From CAMTWZ01 sp964412365 (GTDB lineage: Bacteria; Bacteroidota; Rhodothermia; Balneolales; HLUCCA01): 55,826 bases of DNA. Under the pieces are notes generated by a model. It was not told where the DNA came from, made no database searches, and saw nothing but the letters and a program-made list of their open reading frames with translations. The translations under genes were made by a program, and so were the position numbers. This document shows, piece after piece, positions 49,193 to 55,826 of this stretch. Within the stretch, counting starts at the first letter, position 1. Every line of letters starts with the position of its first letter. The stretch is from positions 1 through 55,826 of the forward strand of contig CAYPOI010000008.1 of the NCBI GenBank assembly GCA_964412365.1. Reading direction: 5' to 3'.

Positions 49193-52100
49193 TTAGAAGG
49201 ATACCCGAACGCCGAGGAGGATATTTCGAGGATTGAAGAAGGTAAAACTCGAATAGTTCGGCATATCGATGTATGCTTTGTTATCCAGAGTGCGCTTGAC
49301 CAATTTGGCGTCGGCCTCCACAAATGCACCATTGACGAACTGATAGTATGTTTCGTCCTGATAGTTGAAGTACAACGGGAACACATGCGGTGTTGTCACA
49401 TCCGCCAATTTGCGAACCGTCACAATCGGTTGATAGGCGGTACCCGGTTTGCGGAACATGCCGGGACGGTCGTCTCCGGGCACAGTCAGGTAGGAACCGG
49501 ATAAGCGTTCAAGCGTCTTGGCAGGAAGGTGAAGCGATCTCATGTAGTCGTTATAGTCATCCCCATCCACAAAGCCGTTTTGTGTCATGTAACGAACATT
49601 CAACACATTGTTGAAATCCGCGAAGAAATTCACACTCGTTCCAGCAGCGCGGAATGTGCGGGTCAGGCGCATATCCAAGTTGTAGGCGTCTTTCCAGCGA
49701 ACGTTGTTGGTCAAACCGGGAATAGATCCGCCACCTGCCCATGTCAAATAGTATCCGGCCTGCCAAGTACCGAGGAATCCGATCCTCCAGCCGCCCAGCG
49801 GGTGGATTCCGGCGAGATCTGGACCGAAATCATCGGGTGTGAACACATCGAAGTTCGCACGGGCATAGGGCTGCGGACGTGGCTTAGAGAGTGCGTTCGC
49901 GGAAATCTGGCGTTCGTAATCGCGGTTCTGCTTGTTGGTTTCGTATACGTTGGTGAATCCGAATCGACCACTTGAGCGGATCATGTAGGTATAGTTCACA
50001 AATCCGGAGAACCACGTGCCTCTCGGGCGGCTCAGTGTCAGTTCCAACCCTTTGGTATCGCGATAGGAATCAGCGCGTTGGGTGCGGTAGACTGTGCGGC
50101 TGAGGGAATTGATGAAGTTCGATGTCACCGGGATGTTCGTCTCATCCTTATAGTAACCGGCTACACGAATCAGATACTCGTTAAACAAAGATTGTTCGTA
50201 GCCAAGCTCGTACGAAACCGTTTTTTGCAGGGGCAAGTTCGGATTGGCCAACGAGCTGATCCTCGAATCTTCCACGAACGTTTCCACTCTGTACAGACTG
50301 AACGTCGATGGGAACGATTGGAAATGACCGTAGTTGAAGTACAACTTGCTGGCTACCGTGATCGGAAACGAAATACCGATACGTGGGCTCAATACCAGGT
50401 GTTGGGTCGCCGACTCGGATGGAAACACATCCGTCACCTCACCATCGATCGGTTGGTTGAACAGCGGATCGAACGTTTCATACACGATCCAATCGGTGTT
50501 CGCATTCGAATAATCCAAACGCAGTCCGATGTTGGCTACAATCCCTTCGTATTCGAATTTGTTCTGGATGTAGGCCGCCGCACGGATCGGTTGGTTGTTC
50601 CATTTGGTGGTGGATCGGCCGCTTGGCAGGTAGGTGTCAACCGAACCATAGTTCACATCGCTGAAAATTTGCACGAACTGCACACCGGTCTTCATTTGGT
50701 TGTAGCGATTCACCTGGCTGGTCAGGTCGTAGCGAAGCGACAAGGTACCGAGCTTGCTGGAATCCCTAGAATTACTCATTCCCACTCCCATCCTCAGACC
50801 GGAACCCACGCCGCTCGACGGCAAGGGCCAGAAACCAAATGGAGCTTCATCCACTCCATAATTACCGAAATATCGGATGATGGAGGTGTCTCGAAGTCCA
50901 GCCGGATTGGTGGAATACGCCGTGTTGTAGAAGCTGCCGTGAATCTCGTAGAAGGTTTTGGCAGACAGTGTATGAGTGAATTTGCCCCCGATCATGTATC
51001 GGTCGACTTGGCTGGGAGCGAAATAATCGCTCGAATAGATGCGCGAGTTACCAAAACTGTTGCGGGATACCACGGCCCCTGCGATTCCAGATGCACTCTG
51101 AAAAAATCCAGGGTTTCCTGAATTGTTACTATTGGTTCCGGCTTCAGTGGAGTAAAAGCCTTCGACCGATAGTTTCATGCCACGACGGACATCACTTGTC
51201 AATTTCAACGACATCAGGTCGTTGGTATAACGGTCTTTCGACAGCGGAATCATGTACATGTTCTGCGTGCGACGGTAGGATGCCCAGAATCGAGCGTTAC
51301 CCAATACACGGTTCAACAATGGGAGTGGACCACCGAAGCCGGCATCCAGCACATAATCAGGTTGCGAAGGTGCCATGTCTTTGCGATGCTGCCACAGAAA
51401 GACTTGTTGAGCGGCTTCTGGGGTCAAATGCAAGTTGGGATTTGGATCGGCCAACGAATTGGCTGCGACCACATTCCACCCGTTGAAGCTCGGATATTGA
51501 CGACGCGTCCATGGATCCCATGATCCCGTGCCTGTGAATGCAACATCGGGGTCGACGAACGGACGAATCCAGTAAGAATTCGTACTGTTGATCGCTTCAC
51601 CGAAATGTTTGCGACCAGGCGCATCGTGGCGGTAATAGATATCGAATTCGTAGCGATCCGATTTTCCTTCTTTGGTCACCACGTTGACAATACCTGACTG
51701 CACGTCTCCATACTCGGCATTAAATCCACCGGTTTGTACTTGAATTTCGGCCACTGAAGTGATGGAGACCGCTGTGAATGGCGATTTGTCGCGGTCATCG
51801 CGCAGTGTCAAACCGTTCACATTGAATGCGATCTCATCACTGGCACCGCCACGAACGCCCAACCCTTGAACACCGGCTTGCAAACCGACCACTCCTGTAA
51901 CGGTGGTGACCGGTAGGTTCCGGATTTCTTCCGCACTCAAGTTCACTTGGCTCGACGAGACATCCCGTTGGACAACCGGACGCTCCGCAATGACGGTGAC
52001 CTCTTCCCCTTGAAAGACTTCCTCGCGAAGGCGGATGTCGAGGGTCGTAGTCTGCCCGATATTGATTCGAACATCCGTGAACGTGATGGTTGTAAACCCG

Positions 52101-52354
52101 ATGTAGGTTGCCTTCACCGTATAGGTTCCCGCCCGCACATTGATCACTGTGAAATACCCATCAAGGTCGCTGGCCGCACCGATGGTCAGCTCTTCAATGA
52201 TGATGTTCACCCCGGTGAGCGGTTCTCCGGTTCGAGCGTCGCGAACGGTTCCTTCCAAACGGCCCGATTGGGCGGAGGCTATGGACAAAAGCCCGGTCAG
52301 AAGAAAGAGAACACTGGATTGTATAAGGAAACGAGTCCGTATAAAAGACGTCAT
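49193..52354 (-). CDS. TonB-dependent outer-membrane receptor
   Basis: 1053 residues from the ATG at 52354 (MTSFIRTRFLIQSSVLFLLTG). Earlier in-frame starts lack a signal-peptide-like N-terminus. After the signal come a carboxypeptidase-regulatory-like domain (GRLEGTVRDARTGEPLTGVN, about 30-110), a plug domain (VTVIAERPVVQRDVSSSQ, LPVTTVTGVVGLQAG, VRGGASDEIAFNVNGL, AEYGDVQSGIVNVVT), and a 22-strand barrel ending in Phe (GVRVSF). This is the CarboxypepD_reg/plug/barrel form typical of Bacteroidota. No SusD partner lies beside it, so it is not a standard SusCD pair. The ligand is unknown. Confidence 0.92.
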   Translation of the reverse strand: MTSFIRTRFLIQSSVLFLLTGLLSIASAQSGRLEGTVRDARTGEPLTGVNIIIEELTIGAASDLDGYFTVINVRAGTYTVKATYIGFTTITFTDVRINIGQTTTLDIRLREEVFQGEEVTVIAERPVVQRDVSSSQVNLSAEEIRNLPVTTVTGVVGLQAGVQGLGVRGGASDEIAFNVNGLTLRDDRDKSPFTAVSITSVAEIQVQTGGFNAEYGDVQSGIVNVVTKEGKSDRYEFDIYYRHDAPGRKHFGEAINSTNSYWIRPFVDPDVAFTGTGSWDPWTRRQYPSFNGWNVVAANSLADPNPNLHLTPEAAQQVFLWQHRKDMAPSQPDYVLDAGFGGPLPLLNRVLGNARFWASYRRTQNMYMIPLSKDRYTNDLMSLKLTSDVRRGMKLSVEGFYSTEAGTNSNNSGNPGFFQSASGIAGAVVSRNSFGNSRIYSSDYFAPSQVDRYMIGGKFTHTLSAKTFYEIHGSFYNTAYSTNPAGLRDTSIIRYFGNYGVDEAPFGFWPLPSSGVGSGLRMGVGMSNSRDSSKLGTLSLRYDLTSQVNRYNQMKTGVQFVQIFSDVNYGSVDTYLPSGRSTTKWNNQPIRAAAYIQNKFEYEGIVANIGLRLDYSNANTDWIVYETFDPLFNQPIDGEVTDVFPSESATQHLVLSPRIGISFPITVASKLYFNYGHFQSFPSTFSLYRVETFVEDSRISSLANPNLPLQKTVSYELGYEQSLFNEYLIRVAGYYKDETNIPVTSNFINSLSRTVYRTQRADSYRDTKGLELTLSRPRGTWFSGFVNYTYMIRSSGRFGFTNVYETNKQNRDYERQISANALSKPRPQPYARANFDVFTPDDFGPDLAGIHPLGGWRIGFLGTWQAGYYLTWAGGGSIPGLTNNVRWKDAYNLDMRLTRTFRAAGTSVNFFADFNNVLNVRYMTQNGFVDGDDYNDYMRSLHLPAKTLERLSGSYLTVPGDDRPGMFRKPGTAYQPIVTVRKLADVTTPHVFPLYFNYQDETYYQFVNGAFVEADAKLVKRTLDNKAYIDMPNYSSFTFFNPRNILLGVRVSF

Positions 52355-52392
52355 AGATTGGTACTTGTGGATAGCCGGTACACGTTGAAGTT

Positions 52393-52424
52393 TTAAACTA
52401 TTCATTTTGACCGGGTTTGTCAAA
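52393..52424 (-). promoter_or_regulatory. Possible Bacteroidota-type promoter of the TonB-receptor operon
   Basis: On the minus strand TTTGAC (52424-52419) is followed by TAGTTTAA (52400-52393), with 20 nt between the TTG and the TA. This resembles the TTTG and TAnnTTTG pair of Bacteroidota sigma-ABfr promoters, with the last T and G not matching. It sits 39 nt before the receptor ATG. Confidence 0.35.
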
Positions 52425-52499
52425 GCATTTAAAAAAGCCCTTCCAGTGATTTTGATTACCTTCTATCATACAATCATCTACACCACGATCCTGTCTTTC

Positions 52500-53030
52500 A
52501 TGCGACTTATTTTCTACTTCGTACCCTTTATCCTATTGATAAATAATGCCATTGCGCAGCCTCGCTTTGGCACAACACCCCTTCCTAGTCCGCCATCCGA
52601 GTGGACATTAATGAAGGCTCATTCGATTGTGCCGATTGAGACAAAAAATTTACCTGGGGCGGATAAACGTCATGTTCTGAATGCCATCGCTTCGCCTGAC
52701 GGCCGTTTCGTTGCTTACGAGCTGTATGGATCCAATTTGTTTGTATGGGATTCGGCCACGGGCTCGATGACTGATTTGGGCCAAGGTCACCGCCCCAAAT
52801 GGGCGCGCGATTCACGCCACTTGGTTTACATGACCATTACGGAAAACGACCATCACGAGATCGAATCGGCCGCCATCCACATGGCCTCCGCGGATGGAGC
52901 CATTAATAAACCTGTCTTCATTTCATCTCAATGGATCCCCATCGATCCTGTATTTTCGTCGGATGGGAGCCGCCTCCTATTCTACAGCCTGTCTGCCGAC
53001 GCACCTTACTACTTGGAGGTGCTTCAATGA
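52500..53030 (+). CDS. Secreted PD40/TolB-like protein
   Basis: 176 residues from the ATG at 52500 (MRLIFYFVPFILLINNAIAQ), which begins a signal peptide. The longer reading lacks one. PD40-like blade units are visible (NAIASPDGRFVAYELYGSNLFVWDSATG, HRPKWARDSRHLVYMTI, DPVFSSDGSRLLFYSL). With three or so blades it is too short for a complete propeller on its own. It overlaps the amidase start by 4 nt (ATGA), so it is likely a partner or accessory of that enzyme. It is divergent from the TonB-receptor gene across a 145-nt gap. Confidence 0.8.
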   Translation: MRLIFYFVPFILLINNAIAQPRFGTTPLPSPPSEWTLMKAHSIVPIETKNLPGADKRHVLNAIASPDGRFVAYELYGSNLFVWDSATGSMTDLGQGHRPKWARDSRHLVYMTITENDHHEIESAAIHMASADGAINKPVFISSQWIPIDPVFSSDGSRLLFYSLSADAPYYLEVLQ

Positions 53031-55464
53031 AATCCATCTCCCTCCTCTTTTTCATGGTTGTCATCACAACCACTGCAATTAGTCAACCGGTGACGGGTTT
53101 GTCAGGTTGGTCGATTTTCCTCGACCAAGGTCATTCCCAAAAAGAGAACCAAGGTCTGTACAATTATTCCGAGGCGGAAAAAGTGCTCCGGATCGGGTTG
53201 CACCTCCGGCAGATGCTGCTCGAGCAGACCGATATCGACACCGTCTATGTATCTCGATCGTCGGATAATGACCAAGTGAGCCTGTCACAACGCACAGACC
53301 TTGCCAATTTCTTGGGTGCGTCGTTTTACTACTCCATCCATTCCAACGCAGGTGCACCCGCCGCGAACAATACCTTAATGTTATGGGGAGCGGACGGACA
53401 GGGAGTGGAAAAAACGCCCGCCGGTGGGAAGAAAATGGGCGACATCATGATTCAGGATCTTACCGCGTCGATGCGGATTCCCACCATCGGATCTCGCGCC
53501 GATTCTCCGTTCTATGGTGCTACCTCCCGAACCAGACCTTATTTGTGGGTGAACAACAATTCGAACATGGCGTCGGTCTTGTCTGAAGGTGGCTTCCACA
53601 CGAATCCGACCCAACAACAACGGAATCTGAATGCGGAATGGAAGAAGTTGGAGGCGCAGTCCGCGTTTTGGTCGATTTTGCGGTATCACGGGCTGAGCCG
53701 TCCGAAAGTCGGCATTTTGACCGGAATCGTGAGCAATGTGGAATCAGGACGACCGATCAATGGAGCCACCATCACCGTTGGCGACAGAACCTACACCACC
53801 GATACGTTCGAAACCCTCTTCAACAAGTACTCGACCGATCCGAACCAACTCGCCAACGGCTTCTACTACCTTGAAGACTTCGTTCCCGGCGCTTCGTTAG
53901 ACGTGTCCATCGCCGCACCTGGCTTCTACCTCATCCAACGCTCCGTCAATCTGAACGACACCACCTTCACATTCATGGATGCGCCGCTGGTCTCATCCGT
54001 CCCTCCTACGATCGTGTCGTTCAGCGAACCGAAGGCGAACGGCACGCCTATGGTCATCCGATTCAGCCGTCCGATGCATCGCGACAGCACCCTGCTGGCC
54101 TTGTCCATAACGCCAGTTCTCAACATCAACTTCACGTGGATTGACGATCGGACATTGAGCGGGCAAGCAGATAACCTCCAGAATGATACCGAATACACGG
54201 TGTCCATCAGCACATCCGCCGAAGACCGGTACGAACACAAATTGGCATCCCCCTATTCGATGACGTTCTTGACGGCGCCATTGGATGTGACGCCACCGAC
54301 GATCGTGAACTCGTTCCCGGTCAACTATTCCTACCGTGTGGAGCAGCAACCCATTCTATCGTTTCAGTTCGACGAACGACTTGATCCCACATCCATCAAC
54401 GATTCAACAGTCACTTTGGAAGGTCCTTCCGGCCCTATTGTTGGCACTGTGCGTTATTTCGAGCGCGGGACTCGGGGTGTTATCCAATTCTTTCCGAGTG
54501 TCGCCCTGGTGGGAAATACGCCCCACCATATGACTGTGAATGCGGCCGTGCTTGATTTGGCCGGAAACCAGTTGGAATCTGCGCTGGAACATGTGTTTGT
54601 CACAGGCGAATCCNNNNNNNNNNGGCATCGTTTGATGCGGGCGTAGCGGCTTGGTGGGTCCCGCAAGAAAGCGGTAGCACGACCGGAATCGTTACAGAGC
54701 AAACCTCTCGCACGGCTGAAACCACCCTCACGAACCCGATCACCGGTTCCACTGGATCCATGAAACTGGCCTACGGATGGATACCCAATGCCGGAAATTG
54801 GCTCATCCGCCAATACATTCCGCCCACTCCAACTGGAAACAACCCACGCATCACTACAGCTGGTTTGCTTGAAGCCTACATCTTCGGGGATGCGAGTGGA
54901 AATCAGTTCCGATTCATGGTGAAGGATGCGAACGGACATCTCGAAGGCAGCCCCTGGACCACCATCGACTGGCTCGGATGGAAACGTGTTCAGTTCGACA
55001 TGCGCTCAGGTCAATCCGTGCCTTGGGTTGGCGGTGCAAATGGCGTACTCGACGGCACCTTGTATACCGATAGCTTTCAAATGACCTACGGGCTCAATGG
55101 AGCCTCATCCGGTGAGATTTATATCGATGATTACCGGTTTGTCAGTATAACGTCGGAGACGACTTCCATTGAGTCGAAGGACGATGGACGTGGGACGATG
55201 GACGAATTCGCACTCGAACAGAATTATCCGAATCCGTTCAATCCAACAACGTCGATTCGGTTTTCTCTTCAATCGTCACACGTCACACGTCTCACGGTAT
55301 ACGATATCTTAGGACGTGAGGTCGCGGTTTTGGCAGAAGGGATGATGTCGGCTGGATCGCATCAAGCCACCTTCGACGGATCGAATCTGGCATCCGGGGT
55401 GTACCTGGTCCGGCTTCAAGCCGGAAACCACGTACGCACCATGCGGATGCTTCTGATGAAGTAG
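53027..55464 (+). CDS. N-acetylmuramoyl-L-alanine amidase with Ig-like domains and sorting-type tail (contains N gap)
   Basis: Starts at MKSISLLFFMVVITTTAIS (signal peptide). The Amidase_3 domain (about 24-225) has FLDQGHS (His36), a Glu near residue 49-51, SIHSNA (His105) and SEGGFHTNP (Glu187), so zinc and catalytic residues are all present. A carboxypeptidase-regulatory-like domain (about 230-320) and two SbsA-type Ig domains follow. Ten Ns at 54614-54623 break it. Coding resumes right after (ASFDAGVAAWWVPQESGST), ending with a domain I do not know and the tail LEQNYPNPFNPTTSIRF. Frames across the Ns match only if the true gap is 2 modulo 3. The enzyme would cleave peptidoglycan amide bonds in the envelope or outside the cell. 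Confidence 0.85.
54614..54623. other. Assembly gap (10 N) inside the amidase gene
   Basis: Codon phase is 2 modulo 3 before the gap and 1 modulo 3 after it, although coding clearly continues on both sides. Ten is therefore probably a placeholder. A real gap of 2 modulo 3 (for example 11) restores one frame. A collapsed Ig repeat would be a natural cause. Confidence 0.8.
55180..55207. repeat. Heptanucleotide array in the linker before the amidase sorting tail
   Basis: Units gacgatg, gacgtgg, gacgatg and a decayed gacgaat encode the linker DDGRGTMDEF. Positions 55181-55201 are the exact reverse complement of 55735-55755 in the convergent neighbour, which encodes DDGRGTMDDF. Confidence 0.75.
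55274..55297. repeat. Heptanucleotide units in the amidase sorting tail loop
   Basis: Units cgtcaca, cgtcaca and cgtctca encode QSSHVTR between the FSL strand and LTVYDILGREV. This is the same loop that carries repeat-like DNA in both GHL10 genes and in the final gene of the window. Confidence 0.65.
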
Positions 55465-55465
55465 A

Positions 55466-55826
55466 TTATTTGACGAGGGTCATCAACCGGGTGATCCTCG
55501 TTCCATCGGCCACCAGTTCGTACATATACACGCCACTTGCCAGCTCGGACGCATCGAATTCAACCGAATGCGTTCCAGCTGCTTTCGGGCCGTTCACCAA
55601 TACAGCGATTTCACGACCCAAAAGATCGTAGACCGTGAGACGTACGGACGCAAAATCTCGCGTCCCCACACGAAAACCGATAACCGTTGAAGGGTTGAAC
55701 GGGTTAGGAAAGTTCTGTTCAAGAACAAAATCGTCCATCGTCCCACGTCCATCGTCATTCCGGTCTACGGAAACCGTCTCCCCCGCCACAAAGCTTTGCG
55801 CTTCGCTCACCGTGAGCGTGTCCGAA
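55466..55826 (-). CDS. C-terminal part of a protein with sorting-type domain
   Basis: The gene enters from the right edge and its N-terminus is missing. The frame is open to 55825 (SDTLTVSEAQSFVAGETVSVDR before the linker). Only a linker and the sorting-type tail are visible: LEQNFPNPFNPSTVIGFRV, VYDLLGREIAVL and SGVYMYELVADGTRITRLMTLVK. It is convergent with the amidase gene, with one base between the two stop codons. The tail implies export and surface display or release through the system that reads these domains. What the passenger is cannot be seen. Confidence 0.85.
   Translation of the reverse strand, partial: SDTLTVSEAQSFVAGETVSVDRNDDGRGTMDDFVLEQNFPNPFNPSTVIGFRVGTRDFASVRLTVYDLLGREIAVLVNGPKAAGTHSVEFDASELASGVYMYELVADGTRITRLMTLVK
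55641..55687. repeat. 47-bp repeat block with near-palindromic core, copy 2
   Basis: The core ggacgcaaaatctcgcgtcc (55646-55665) differs at two positions from the perfect palindrome of copy 1 at 41682-41701. Over the whole 47-bp block there are three differences. It encodes VGTRDFASVR in the same loop of the sorting-type domain. Confidence 0.75.
55735..55755. repeat. Heptanucleotide array in the linker before the last sorting tail
   Basis: Units ccatcgt, cccacgt and ccatcgt (plus strand) encode the linker DDGRGTMD on the minus strand. All 21 bases are the reverse complement of 55181-55201. Confidence 0.75.

Noticed and set aside
50078..51121. 347-codon open frame antisense to the TonB receptor
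   Set aside because: Its composition (many His, Arg, Val) is the shadow of the receptor coding strand. It has no signal, no domain and no ribosome-binding site.
39656..52354. Polysaccharide utilisation locus
   Set aside because: There is a TonB receptor and GHL10 proteins but no SusD, no classical glycoside hydrolase and no regulator. A strong terminator separates the two blocks.
54614..54623. Frameshift that ends the amidase gene
   Set aside because: The break coincides with placeholder Ns, and coding resumes directly after them with a continuing protein and an intact tail.

Overview
This window is chromosomal DNA from a Gram-negative bacterium of the FCB superphylum (Bacteroidota and relatives). 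The evidence is five C-terminal domains of the LEQNYPNPFNPST...VYDxLGREV...SGVYxYxL type, a TonB-dependent receptor with a carboxypeptidase-regulatory-like N-terminus, a PorV/PorQ-like barrel, a type III glutamine synthetase and menaquinone genes. The flavour suggests Rhodothermota, Balneolota or Ignavibacteriota. That phylum guess is inference from motif style and is not proven. Genes are densely packed with many 4-nt ATGA overlaps. I see no rRNA, tRNA, CRISPR, insertion sequence or phage gene. Ten Ns at 54614-54623 mark a scaffold gap, so this is a draft assembly.

Layout. 1-3836 (minus): a cut-off secreted protein, a DUF4097-like protein and PEP carboxylase. 3914-6085 (plus): an outer-membrane patatin of the PlpD kind. 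6058-14054 (minus): a tight eight-gene run with glgA, glgC, a thioredoxin-like protein, a glycerophosphodiesterase lipoprotein, and then a four-gene module (esterase, ATP-grasp ligase, circularly permuted ATP-grasp ligase, class I glutamine amidotransferase). I consider that module the best candidate for an undescribed pathway. 14111-16295 (plus): a NatAB-like ABC exporter. 16292-19122 (minus): a HisN-like phosphatase, an M1-aminopeptidase-like protein that has lost its catalytic domain, and a small unknown. 19148-22701 (plus): tex and a histidine kinase. 22780-24954 (minus): glnN (GSIII) interrupted by one in-frame TAG. 25169-28136 (plus): menA-menC-menE. 28119-32775 (minus): unknown secreted protein, purB, CorC-like protein, ssb, htpX. 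32889-39592 (plus): adenosyltransferase, SGNH-TPR protein, glmM, yicC, gmk, rpoZ, coaBC. 39656-43283 (minus): two tandem GHL10-type glycosidase-like proteins. 43367-52354 (minus): a five-gene envelope operon (TonB receptor, Fn3 protein, PorV-like barrel, IPT lipoprotein, propeller-like protein) ending at a terminator. 52500-55464 (plus): a PD40/TolB-like protein and a multidomain N-acetylmuramoyl-L-alanine amidase. 55466-55826 (minus): the tail of another protein with a sorting-type domain.

Two themes recur. First, many envelope and secreted proteins carry one sorting-type C-terminal domain. Second, short degenerate heptanucleotide repeat arrays and a 47-bp near-identical palindrome-bearing block recur. 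They flank glnN, form an interrupted hairpin between coaBC and a GHL10 gene, and lie inside coding sequence in the same loop of four of the five C-terminal domains and in two adjacent linkers. No gene-free stretch exceeds 300 bases. The longest are about 214 bp before menA and about 145 bp before the TonB receptor.
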